From: Sphingomonas sp.
GTDB lineage: Bacteria > Pseudomonadota > Alphaproteobacteria > Sphingomonadales > Sphingomonadaceae
Direction: 5' to 3'
NCBI RefSeq assembly: GCF_019746665.1
Contig: NZ_JAIERS010000020.1
Coordinates: 1 to 64,000, forward strand
DNA length: 64,000 bases
Shown: positions 6,888 through 14,523 of the stretch, in pieces
Position numbering within the stretch: the stretch's first letter is position 1
How the letters are laid out: every line of letters begins with the position of its first letter
Notes under the pieces: generated by a model
Told to the model about the DNA's origin: nothing
Database searches by the model: none
What the model saw: only the letters and a program-made list of their open reading frames with translations
Made by a program: the position numbers and the translations under genes

Positions 6888-8021
6888 ATGGCGCAGCTGT
6901 TGTTCTCGACGCCTGCATTCCGGCCCGACGGATCATCGGTGGAGAATGTCCCGATGCTGCTCGACGCCCGGATGCGGCTCGTCGAACCGGCCTGCGCATG
7001 GCTGATGCACGTTGCTTTGGTGCGCGGCAGGACCCGCAGCCCGCAGACCTGGCGAACCTACGCTGAAGCTCTCTACGACTGGTGGCAGACGCTAGAGGCC
7101 AATGGCTGGGCCTGGGACGAGGTCGGTCCTGGCGAACTGGCCGCCTATCGCGATCAGATGCTCCGGCCCCGTGGCGACAGCGGCAGACCGCTGGCACGCA
7201 GTACAATCAACGGGCGGCTCAGGACCATAGGGCGTTTCTACCGCTGGAGCGTGGCGACCGGACTGATGAAGCAGGTCCCGTTCGCAAGCCAGGAAATCGC
7301 GTTGTCGCGCAGTCGCCCGCAGGCGTTCCTGGCCCATGTCGATGCCACCGGCGGTCGAATCCGGGCCAACGAGCTTACCGTGCGGCATATGCCGATGTTG
7401 CCGCGCCCGCTCGCGCCGGAAGCGATCCGGCGCATCATGGCCGCAATGCCGGCACGCGACAGACTGATCGTTGAATGGGCAGTGACTACGGGAATCCGTC
7501 GGATGGAAGTGGCGGGCCTGACCGTGCGTCATCTGAAAGGGGCCGGCAGTGAACCGATGGTGCCAGTGCAGATCGACGAAACCAAGGGTGGGCGGTCGCG
7601 AATAATATATCCACCGGCCCCGCTGGTCGATCGTACCCGTGCCTATGTGCGGGAAGAGCGGGCGGTCCTCGTCCGTCGTGCGGCGACAAAACGGGCAGAT
7701 CGCGATCCCGAGGCTCTGTTCCTGACTTGTCGGGGGCAGCCCATGAAACCGCGCAGGGTTGGCGCGATGTTCACGGCTGCCGCCGAGGCAGCGGGTGTGA
7801 CGGCGACGTTCCATGCGCTGCGACATACCTTCGCCGCCGCCATGCTGCGGTTCCTGCAACGCGAAGCCCGGGCCAATCCCGAACTCAATCCCTTGCTCGC
7901 GTTGCAGGTGCTGCTCGGCCACGCCGATCTGGCAACCACCGCGGTATACCTGCGCGTTGTCGAAACCGACCTCTCGGCAATCGAGACCTCGGTCGACGAT
8001 CTCTATGCGGCGCTGCTGTAA
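6888..8021 (+). CDS. Tyrosine recombinase 1 (TnpA-like), 377 aa
   Basis: Lambda-integrase family recombinase, the likely strand-exchange enzyme of the element. All catalytic positions are present: Arg in TTGIRRMEVAGL (about 204), Lys in DETKGGRSR (about 233), HALR (309-312), His in LLGHADLATTA (about 345) and the nucleophile Tyr354. The N-terminal 120 residues form a core-binding SAM-like domain. I chose the ATG at 6888 over the upstream TTG at 6876 because GGGAG precedes it at good spacing. The stop overlaps the next start by one base (TAATG). Size and position match TnpA of Tn554-like transposons. Confidence 0.85.
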   Translation: MAQLLFSTPAFRPDGSSVENVPMLLDARMRLVEPACAWLMHVALVRGRTRSPQTWRTYAEALYDWWQTLEANGWAWDEVGPGELAAYRDQMLRPRGDSGRPLARSTINGRLRTIGRFYRWSVATGLMKQVPFASQEIALSRSRPQAFLAHVDATGGRIRANELTVRHMPMLPRPLAPEAIRRIMAAMPARDRLIVEWAVTTGIRRMEVAGLTVRHLKGAGSEPMVPVQIDETKGGRSRIIYPPAPLVDRTRAYVREERAVLVRRAATKRADRDPEALFLTCRGQPMKPRRVGAMFTAAAEAAGVTATFHALRHTFAAAMLRFLQREARANPELNPLLALQVLLGHADLATTAVYLRVVETDLSAIETSVDDLYAALL

Positions 8022-9793
8022 TGCCGCGTCGGCAAAAGGACTACCGGGTCGAGCCATCGCCGAAGCCGCTGATCGGCAATCCGGGCGCATTGCTGGTCAA
8101 TGTCGTAGATGCCGACGGCCAGCTCGAATGCGCGTTCGACTTCTCGATCTTCGATCGGCCGACGATGGCTGCCGAGTGGGCGCTCGCGTTCCGGCATCAC
8201 TATGCTGCCAAACAACCGGCCAACAGAGGCTCAGCGTTCCGTACTTTGAAGTTCTGGTTTGCGTTCCTTGCCGAATACGATTCCGCCATCTTAGCCACGC
8301 GCGACGTCGATAGCGGCATTCTCAATGCGTTTATCGTTTGGCTCGGCACGAGGCCCTGGAGCAAGGGGTCACGGTATACTGTCTGGTCGATCATCAAGCA
8401 GCACATGGCCTGGCTCAAGCGCAACCGGCCCGACCTGGTTCACCCCGAACTCGAAATCCCGTTCAATCCGTTCCCCCGCAAGAATGCGGAAGCGCGCCAG
8501 CGTGAGGCACTGAGCCGCGATGAAATGGAACGCGTGCTCACGGCGGCCCATCGGGACATCGAAACAGCCTGGGCACTGTTCGAGGAAGGCCGCGCTGCGC
8601 TGGCTCGGGTCGATCGCAAGGCCATTGTCTCCGAACCCGACCTCGCCAAGCTCGATCTCGACGATATCGGGGTCATGCTCGCGGTGATCGACGGTCGGTT
8701 CGGCGGCGTGCCACCCAAAGTCGGCGACATGTTGAGAAAGGGCGCGGGCCTCTCGCATCTCCACTTCGCCATGATCCGCCATGGTGGCATGGGCGAAATC
8801 GCGGGGCGGCTGTTTGCGCTGCCGGATACGATCGTTGCCTATATGATCGCCATCGGCGCGCAAACCTTTGCAAATGCCGAGGCCCTCAGGCTGATGCGGC
8901 GCGACTGCCTGAGCGAGCATCTGCTGCTCGAAGGCAGGGTTCTGGTCAGTTGGCGCAAGGGGCGCGCGGGACGTGAACAGCGCCGCAGCTTCCTGCGCGA
9001 CAAAAGCTCCTCGGTGCCCGTGCTGATCGATCAGGTTCTGGCTATGACCGAAAGGCTGGTGTCGCATACGCCACGCCGCGACCAGAGTTATCTCTTCCTC
9101 ACCGGGATGATACACGGGTCTCGCAGAGTCGGTGTGATCCCCGGCTATCTGGCCACGAAACTTACCCGGCGGTTTGTGGAGCGCCATGGCCTGCTGGGCG
9201 ACGATGGCAAGCCGCTCAAACTGACGCTGGCGGCGCTGCGCGCATCGGGGCTCACACTAGCGCACGAGCGGCTCGGGCATGATATCCTGAAGACGCAAGT
9301 GCTGGCCAACCATGCTACTCCAGACACGACACAGCGCTATGTGGACCGGCCCCGCGTCCGAAAGGCGCAAGCGCTGGCAATCGGCAGGTTGCAAGCCCGG
9401 TTTGTGGAAATGGTCCGGGGCGATGTCGAGTCCCCGCCCGGGACGGAGGTGCTTCCCGATCTGCGCCACGCGACCGCAGGCGGATTTATCTGTAGCGATC
9501 CCCTTGCCGGCGCTGCCGAGGGACAGCGCAAGGGCGAGCTGTGTACGGCCTGGCTCGGATGCTTCACCTGCCCCAATGCCGTGATCCCGCTCAACGAGGA
9601 CGTGCTGGTTCGCCTGCTGGCGACGCGGGCAGCGCTCACCGACGCGCGTGCCGCCATGGCTCCCGAACGCTGGCGGCTGCTTTATGCACCCAAGCTGGAA
9701 ATCCTCGAGCGCGATATCCTGCCCCGGTTCTGCGAGGCGATGCTCGAAGCAGTTTCGAGGATGTCACTGCCACAGCTGCCGCCAGTCGAATGA
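8021..9793 (+). CDS. Tyrosine recombinase 2 (TnpB-like), 590 aa, degenerate active site
   Basis: Large integrase-fold protein beginning MPRRQKDYRVEPSP. The C-terminal part keeps the late catalytic block NHATPDTTQRYV (His and Tyr) and LRASG (second Arg). The first catalytic Arg box reads AQTFANAEALRLMR, where the usual G-x-R-x-x-E pattern has no Arg, and the His of HxxR is replaced. A Cys cluster (CTAWLGCFTCPNA) near the C-terminus may bind zinc. It likely acts as an accessory or asymmetric partner to recombinase 1. It is coupled to both neighbours by overlapping stop and start codons. Confidence 0.75.
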   Translation: MPRRQKDYRVEPSPKPLIGNPGALLVNVVDADGQLECAFDFSIFDRPTMAAEWALAFRHHYAAKQPANRGSAFRTLKFWFAFLAEYDSAILATRDVDSGILNAFIVWLGTRPWSKGSRYTVWSIIKQHMAWLKRNRPDLVHPELEIPFNPFPRKNAEARQREALSRDEMERVLTAAHRDIETAWALFEEGRAALARVDRKAIVSEPDLAKLDLDDIGVMLAVIDGRFGGVPPKVGDMLRKGAGLSHLHFAMIRHGGMGEIAGRLFALPDTIVAYMIAIGAQTFANAEALRLMRRDCLSEHLLLEGRVLVSWRKGRAGREQRRSFLRDKSSSVPVLIDQVLAMTERLVSHTPRRDQSYLFLTGMIHGSRRVGVIPGYLATKLTRRFVERHGLLGDDGKPLKLTLAALRASGLTLAHERLGHDILKTQVLANHATPDTTQRYVDRPRVRKAQALAIGRLQARFVEMVRGDVESPPGTEVLPDLRHATAGGFICSDPLAGAAEGQRKGELCTAWLGCFTCPNAVIPLNEDVLVRLLATRAALTDARAAMAPERWRLLYAPKLEILERDILPRFCEAMLEAVSRMSLPQLPPVE

Positions 9794-11625
9794 ACCAGCA
9801 CCCCCACCCACTCACGCAGTCGTCGCCATCCTGGGAGGATGCGCGGCTTTCCCCGTGGAGCCGGTTCGGCGACGATGAATGGCGGCTCGATATCCGCACT
9901 GCGGGTCGCCGCGCGGATCAGAAGCGGTTCAGTTGGGCGTTGGCCATGCCGGAGCACACGCGCATCGGGAACAGTGATCATGCTCAGCTTGTCCGCGCCG
10001 CCAAGCACTTCCTCTGGTCGATGCACTATCATCCTCCATCAGGGCGCAAACGCTCGTCTCCGGCGTCGATCCATCACAAAGCAATGTTGCTGCGCGCGCT
10101 GCTGGAATGGATGGCATGCGAAGGACACTCGCGCTTTGCCGGGATCGATCCAGCTTCGGTCGAACAACTTTGCAAATGGTTGCGCAGTCGTCCTGCACGC
10201 GCCGGCGGAGGCAAAGGCAATATCTCAACTGCCACAATCACGAACTATCTGCTCGTGATCAAAGACCTTTATCGTCAGCGGGAAAAGCTGAACGATGCGC
10301 CACTGGTCGATCCGCTGCCGCTGGAAACGACCTATGAGGCCGCCGGCCACACCAGGGCGACCAAGGGCGTCATACCGTTCATCCCCGAAGACGTGGCCGT
10401 TGCAATCCTGAGCGAAGCCCTGCGGTGGGTCGAGGAGCATGGCGATACGATCGTCGCAGCCGAAACGATCCGCCGCGAAGCGCGAGCGCAGGGTCTGCGG
10501 CGCGGCAAGCGCCAGGCATCTGATCATGTTAGAGCGGCGCTGAGGCTCGCATCGCTGGCCGGACCATCGGGCGAACGGTTCGATGGCGCCTATGCAGTTC
10601 GGCACGCCGCCGTCCACCTCGTCGAGGCGTGCTATATCTTGATCGCGGGCTTCGTCGGGATGCGGTCCAGCGAAATCCTGTCAATGAAAACAGGGGCAAT
10701 CGAGCATCACCCGATCGGCGAAACCGGCGTTAATCAGGCATATGTCGTGTCCCGGCTGTTCAAGACTGTCGATGATCTCGATGGCCGTAGGGAGCGCTGG
10801 GTTGCCCCGGCACCGGTCGTGCGCGCGGTGGAGCTGCTCGAGCAGCTGAGCGCGCCGCTGCGCGAAGCCTCGGGCCGCGACGATCTGTTCCTGGTGAAGA
10901 ACACGCAGTATGGCCAAATCGTGCCGGTGACGCACATGCATATCGCCTGGCGCATCAATGACTTTGCGCGGCATGTCGGCATCCCCGATCATGATGGGAA
11001 ACCCTGGAGGTTCAGCACGCACCAGTTCCGTAAGACCTTTGCCCGGTTTATTGCCAGGCGCGACCGTACCCAGCTTCTGGGCCTGGCCGAGCACTTCAAG
11101 CATGCTTCCGTTGCCATGACCGCGCGGGGCTACGTCGGCAACGACTTCGACCTGCATGGCCTCATCGACCACGAAGCCCGCGCCGAAACCGCAGCCGCCC
11201 TCGATCGCCTGCTCGCCGCGAAACGGCTCGGCGGCAAGATGGGCGAACGTATCGTCGCCGGAAACGCCCGGTTCCGCGGCCGCGCGGGAGAACAGGTACG
11301 CCGAGACTATGTTGCGTTCATCCTCAAGGAGACTGATCTTCGCATCCATGCCTGCGACTATGGCTGGTGCGTGTTCCAGCAGGAGACCTCCCGCTGCGGC
11401 GGCGAACTGCAACCGAATGAGGTCGGACGAGCGCCGGCGGTCTGCCTCTCATGCGCCAACATGGTGATCGAAGCGAAGCACGGAGCCTACTGGCGGGATC
11501 GCCGGAGACGCAATGCTGCGCTGTTGCCGGAGGCCAATCCGATGACGGCGGCCGTGCTCAATGAGGCGATCGGACAATGCGAGCGGGTGCTCACGCAAAT
11601 CGGAGATGACGATGGGCAAGGATGA
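9790..11625 (+). CDS. Tyrosine recombinase 3, 611 aa
   Basis: Third integrase-family protein, starting MNQHPHPLTQ with an ATGA overlap with the previous stop. Catalytic boxes are visible as GFVGMRSSEILSM (Arg), STHQFRKTFARF (HxxR) and EHFKHASVAMTARGYV (His and Tyr), so it may be active. The C-terminus carries a Cys-rich segment (CDYGWC, SRCGG, CLSCANM) suggestive of zinc binding. Large C-terminally Cys-rich recombinases like this accompany a smaller TnpA in Tn554-like and related multi-recombinase elements. It overlaps the TnpC-like start by 14 bp. Confidence 0.8.
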   Translation: MNQHPHPLTQSSPSWEDARLSPWSRFGDDEWRLDIRTAGRRADQKRFSWALAMPEHTRIGNSDHAQLVRAAKHFLWSMHYHPPSGRKRSSPASIHHKAMLLRALLEWMACEGHSRFAGIDPASVEQLCKWLRSRPARAGGGKGNISTATITNYLLVIKDLYRQREKLNDAPLVDPLPLETTYEAAGHTRATKGVIPFIPEDVAVAILSEALRWVEEHGDTIVAAETIRREARAQGLRRGKRQASDHVRAALRLASLAGPSGERFDGAYAVRHAAVHLVEACYILIAGFVGMRSSEILSMKTGAIEHHPIGETGVNQAYVVSRLFKTVDDLDGRRERWVAPAPVVRAVELLEQLSAPLREASGRDDLFLVKNTQYGQIVPVTHMHIAWRINDFARHVGIPDHDGKPWRFSTHQFRKTFARFIARRDRTQLLGLAEHFKHASVAMTARGYVGNDFDLHGLIDHEARAETAAALDRLLAAKRLGGKMGERIVAGNARFRGRAGEQVRRDYVAFILKETDLRIHACDYGWCVFQQETSRCGGELQPNEVGRAPAVCLSCANMVIEAKHGAYWRDRRRRNAALLPEANPMTAAVLNEAIGQCERVLTQIGDDDGQG

Positions 11626-12055
11626 TCAGGGGCAGCGCTGGCAATCCGCGGCAAGGAGCTACCGGGCGGCGCTGGCGAGGCTGGTGCGCGGCGAAGGGCG
11701 CCACGCCGACCATGCGGGACGCGTGGTGAAGATCACGCCGACTTCGGTCGCGCGCGAAGCGGGACGCAGTCGCAATCCGCTCTATACGAGCCATCGGGAC
11801 ATCCTCGACGAGATCGAAGCTGCGGCAGGACCAGGCACGCCCGCACGCGACCTGGCAGCGCGCATCGCCACGCTCGAGACCGAGCTGACGCACCTCAGGG
11901 CCGATGCCCGGCGTCACGCCGAGGAGCGGCGCGAACTCGCCAGCGAGAACCTGACGCTGTTGCACCGCGCCCGAAGCGCAGAGGATCGGCTCACGGCGCT
12001 CCTGCGGCGAATGCCTGAGGCATCCACCGCAGGTGCCATCATGCAGCCACGCTGA
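11612..12055 (+). CDS. TnpC-like small DNA-binding protein, 147 aa
   Basis: Starts MGKDDQGQRW at 11612, six bases after GGAG; other ATGs at 11561 and 11606 are less well placed. It has a central helix-turn-helix-like segment (ITPTSVAREAGRSRNPLYT) followed by a predicted coiled coil of about 55 residues rich in Leu, Glu and Arg. This matches the small TnpC/DUF6262-type protein that ends Tn554-like operons and influences insertion orientation and frequency. Its end overlaps the convergent element-borne ardC by 17 bp. Confidence 0.75.
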   Translation: MGKDDQGQRWQSAARSYRAALARLVRGEGRHADHAGRVVKITPTSVAREAGRSRNPLYTSHRDILDEIEAAAGPGTPARDLAARIATLETELTHLRADARRHAEERRELASENLTLLHRARSAEDRLTALLRRMPEASTAGAIMQPR

Positions 12056-12938
12056 GTTGTTCGGGCTGCTGCGTATGCATCCAGTCAGCTGCCGCCTGCG
12101 CTTTGCTCGCCAGCGTGAAAATCGCGCGAGCGTCGGCCTTGAGCACGCGTAGCCAGGACGCGATGTACGCCGCATGGTCCGGCCGTGGATGGTGCGCGAT
12201 ACCGAGATCTGCCATGACCAAGGCGGCCCCCAGATCTGCGATGGCCTCCTCCGCTGCATATCTGTCCGATCCGAACCTGCCGGACAGATCACGGTCGCAG
12301 CGGGACGCCGCTCCTGTGGCATGCAGACCTTCATGGAAAAGCGTGCCATAATAAGCGGCAGGCTCCCTGAACTGTGCGAAGGGTGGCATTTGCACGCGAT
12401 CTTCCGAAGGAATATAGTACGCCTCGTTGCCGCCATGCCGGCACTCAATGCCAAGGTTGCCCCAAAAGATATCGGCGTTCCGCATCCGCGCATCGTCGGA
12501 CAGGAGATCGATGGTTGGTGGAGCATAACCCTCTACCTGCGCCTCGTTGAAAACGCTGTACCCCCGCGCAAACATGCGAGCGCGGCCACGCCCCTCCTGC
12601 TCGGAATCCCGGTCATCGGCATCCTCGCCGCGATCGTTGACCTTCCAGAAGACAATCGTGGTGGCCTGCTCGCCCTTGCGAACCTGGGCTCCCAGCGCTT
12701 GCCACTGACGATAGCTGGCCCAGCGTCCGGAACTGTAGCCTGCAGCCTGCGCCGCGATCCACAAGCTGAGAATGTTGGATCCCCGGTAAGCCTTGCCGGT
12801 GCCGGCGTTGATGGGGCGCGAGGTCGCTGATCCATCGTGATGCCACGGCATTGTCCACGAGCCCGCCCCTGCCTCGATGGCGGCAACGATCTCGTTGGTG
12901 ACGCGCGTGTATATATCGGTGCGTTCTTTGCTGCGCAT
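12039..12938 (-). CDS. ardC: ArdC-type antirestriction protein carried by the element, 299 aa
   Basis: Complete ArdC-family protein: an N-terminal ssDNA-binding domain (DIYTRVTNEIVAAIEAG ... MPWHHD) and a C-terminal zincin-like domain with HEGLHATG and the downstream acidic helix AAEEAIADLGAALV. ArdC proteins protect incoming plasmid DNA from type I restriction. The start MRSKERTD is at 12938. It is the cargo gene of the element, convergent with the recombinase operon. It is related to, but clearly diverged from, the split ardC into which the element has jumped. Its zinc-motif codons read CATGAAGGTCTGCAT rather than the host CACGAGTTGGGGCAC. Confidence 0.85.
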   Translation of the reverse strand: MRSKERTDIYTRVTNEIVAAIEAGAGSWTMPWHHDGSATSRPINAGTGKAYRGSNILSLWIAAQAAGYSSGRWASYRQWQALGAQVRKGEQATTIVFWKVNDRGEDADDRDSEQEGRGRARMFARGYSVFNEAQVEGYAPPTIDLLSDDARMRNADIFWGNLGIECRHGGNEAYYIPSEDRVQMPPFAQFREPAAYYGTLFHEGLHATGAASRCDRDLSGRFGSDRYAAEEAIADLGAALVMADLGIAHHPRPDHAAYIASWLRVLKADARAIFTLASKAQAAADWMHTQQPEQLSVAA

Positions 12939-13015
12939 GATCAGGACTCCCGTCCTGAAATCGCACAGCAGGCCGTACGATGGTTGGGAAACAGCAGCGC
13001 GCAAAGGCCATCGAC

Positions 13016-13051
13016 TGTCCTCGAAATGAGGACACTTGCGATGTTACATAC
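13016..13051. promoter_or_regulatory. Right end of the element with inverted TGTCC repeat
   Basis: TGTCCTC (13016-13022) and GAGGACA (13028-13034) form a 7-bp inverted repeat with a 5-nt spacer. From the right border inward the sequence reads GTATGTAACATC, similar to the left border. GTGTCCT begins 16 nt in, against 18 nt at the left end. These are probably recombinase core-flanking and arm sites. Confidence 0.6.
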
Positions 13052-13057
13052 CTCGTG
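13052..13057. repeat. Right 6-bp direct repeat (CTCGTG) of the element
   Basis: Second copy of the hexamer at 6745-6750. On the minus strand it is codons His214-Glu215 of the interrupted ardC. Confidence 0.75.
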
Positions 13058-13696
13058 CAGGGCCGTCCTGTGCCAGTTGATCGGCTCGAAATACGCCTGG
13101 GGCGGCGGCACCTGCACATAATCGAGCGCTGGGACATAGAAAGCGCGGTCCCCGCCGATGCGGAAGTCGATGCTGGTGGCCCGGATCAGGGCCTCGACCT
13201 GCGGCTCGATGAGGCCGGGCGGAGGCGGTGGAGCCACGATGGCGACATCCTCCGGGAGGCCGTCGCATTGCGCCGCGTTGAACACCGTGAATCGTTTGAG
13301 GAACGGGATCGCGGCAGCTTCCTCGCCGGCCTCGCGGGCGCGGCGCTTCTCGTCCTCCGGAGTGAAACGGTCGGCATAGACGACGGTGGTGCCGCGTTCG
13401 CCCCGGCGGACATTGCCGCCGAGTGACAGGGCCTGGCGGAAGGTGAGCCAGCTCTGGCTGGGAAAGCCGTGCTGGATCACCGCACCCCAGAGGATCAGCA
13501 CATTGATCCCCGAATAATGCCGCCCGGTCGCGGCGTTCCTTGGCATGGCGAGGGGCGCCTTGACCGAGGCCGATCCCCAGGGCTGGACCCAGGGAAAGCG
13601 GCCCGCCTCCAACTCGGCGATGATCTTGCCGGTGATGTCGTCGTAAAGGCTCGCCCGATCCGAGCCGGGGTGTGCGCTGGCGTCTTTCCTGAACAT

Positions 13697-13780
13697 CGCG
13701 GTTCTCCGCGACGGGCGCCGGAGACCCTTCTCCAGCCCTCAACCCGTCACGGAAAACCCGGTCCGCACTCTCACTCTACT
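13697..13780 (-). promoter_or_regulatory. Leader repeat, copy C (upstream of split ardC)
   Basis: On the minus strand: TAGAGTGAGAGTGCGG, CGTGACGGGTTGAGGG, then GCGCCCGTCGCGGAG before the ATG at 13696. It shares the blocks of copies A and B, and the GTGACGGG/CCCGTCGC pairing of copy B. It marks the split ardC and the ParB-like gene as part of one regulatory set. Confidence 0.6.
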
Positions 13781-13788
13781 GGGGGCGT

Positions 13789-13855
13789 TGCGGGGCTCTC
13801 CCCGCAGAAGGGGTGGGCCGAGACCCTGGCTCGGCCGCAGGGGAAAGCTTTCCCC
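13789..13855. repeat. Three consecutive stem-loops between ardC and the AbiE operon
   Basis: The inverted repeats are TGCGGGG/CCCCGCA (13789-13806), GGCCGAG/CTCGGCC (13816-13836) and the perfect 16-bp palindrome GGGGAAAGCTTTCCCC (13840-13855). They lie between two divergently read gene blocks. They may insulate the operons or be a relic of an island junction. Confidence 0.55.
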
Positions 13856-13882
13856 TTTATCCGGCCGTCCTCATGGGTTTCC

Positions 13883-13911
13883 TTGAAAACTGTCAGAAAC
13901 TCGCATATGTT
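13883..13911 (+). promoter_or_regulatory. Putative sigma-70 promoter and operator of the AbiE operon
   Basis: TTGAAA (13883-13888), a 17-nt spacer and TATGTT (13906-13911) give a good promoter, with AGGAG at 13918 and the ATG at 13930. GAAAC (13896-13900) and GTTTC (13909-13913) form an inverted repeat over the -10 region, a plausible site for autorepression by the AbiEi antitoxin. Confidence 0.5.
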
Positions 13912-13929
13912 TCCAACAGGAGAAAGACG

Positions 13930-14523
13930 ATGACACGGCTGACCGAACAGATTTTGTCGCATGCGACGGGCCTACCCGAAGGCGCTCCTTTGTCCGCCAA
14001 GAGCCTGCTGCACCTCGGAAACCGGGCGGCCGTGGATCAGGCATTGTCGCGCCTGACGGAGCGTGGGCAACTCATCCGCGCCGGTCGTGGCGTCTATCTG
14101 CGCCCCATCACCAGTCGATTCGGCACGCGCACGCCTTCGGTCGAGCAGGCTGTCGAGGCTCTTGCGACCCAAAAGGGAGAGGTCATTGTCTCGAACGGCG
14201 CCGCCGCGGCGAACGCCCTTGGCTTGACGACGCAGGTGCCCGTCCGCTCGGTCTATCTGACCTCCGGGCGTAGTCGAAAGATGCACCTCGGCAAGCAGGT
14301 CGTGGAATTGCGGCACGCGCCGCGCTGGCAACTGGCCCTGGCCAACCGGCCGGCAGGGGAGGCCGTGCGGGCGCTGGCCTGGCTCGGCCCGGAAAAGGCA
14401 GAGGCAGCGCTCACGACATTGAAGCGGAAGATGCCGCCCGGCGTGTTCGGCGAACTGGTCGCCGCCGCGCCGCAGTTTCCGACATGGCTCGCGCAGAGCG
14501 TCGGAAAGGCGGCGTATGACTGA
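13930..14523 (+). CDS. AbiEi-like antitoxin (DUF6088 family), 197 aa
   Basis: N-terminal winged helix (AKSLLHLGNRAAVDQALSRL followed by GQLIRAGRGVYLRP) and a C-terminal domain of the DUF6088/AbiEi type. In type IV AbiE systems the antitoxin does not bind the toxin protein but counters its effect and represses the operon. It overlaps the toxin start by 8 bp. It starts at 13930 with AGGAGA upstream. A longer frame upstream lacks a ribosome site and spans the promoter. Confidence 0.8.
   Translation: MTRLTEQILSHATGLPEGAPLSAKSLLHLGNRAAVDQALSRLTERGQLIRAGRGVYLRPITSRFGTRTPSVEQAVEALATQKGEVIVSNGAAAANALGLTTQVPVRSVYLTSGRSRKMHLGKQVVELRHAPRWQLALANRPAGEAVRALAWLGPEKAEAALTTLKRKMPPGVFGELVAAAPQFPTWLAQSVGKAAYD

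Larger units (their letters stand above)
6745..13057. mobile_element. Tyrosine-recombinase transposon inserted in ardC, carrying its own ardC
   Basis: The element carries three overlapping recombinase genes, a TnpC-like gene and a convergent ardC, and is bounded by CTCGTG (6745-6750 and 13052-13057). Removing one repeat and the interior rejoins the interrupted host ardC precisely in frame, which fixes the ends to within the hexamer. The termini are imperfect inverted repeats: GTAGGTCCCATC on the left against GTATGTAACATC read inward from the right (9 of 12), each followed 16-18 nt in by GTGTCCT. The plan resembles Tn554-like elements (tnpA, tnpB, tnpC and a 6-bp core), with one extra large recombinase. 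I know of no name for this element. Confidence 0.85.
12941..13696 (-). pseudogene. ardC: ardC 5' half, interrupted at HELGH codons
   Basis: Encodes the first 215 residues of the host ArdC (MFRKDASAHPGSDRASLYDD onward, with the N-terminal ssDNA-binding domain and LDYVQVPPPQAYFEP). It reads past H214-E215 into 36 element-encoded residues before stopping at 12941. The zinc motif is therefore lost. The 3' half is at 6439-6750. Leader copy C precedes the ATG at 13696. The truncated protein could still bind ssDNA, but the metalloprotease-like domain is split. Confidence 0.85.

Noticed and set aside
6888..11625. RIT (recombinase in trio) element
   Set aside because: Three tandem integrases suggested it. 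The large size of genes 2 and 3, the Cys-rich ends, the TnpC-like fourth gene and the 6-bp core fit a Tn554-like plan better.
13813..13929. N-terminal extension of the AbiEi-like protein
   Set aside because: The frame is open upstream, but it crosses the promoter and stem-loops and lacks a ribosome site. The ATG at 13930 has AGGAGA.
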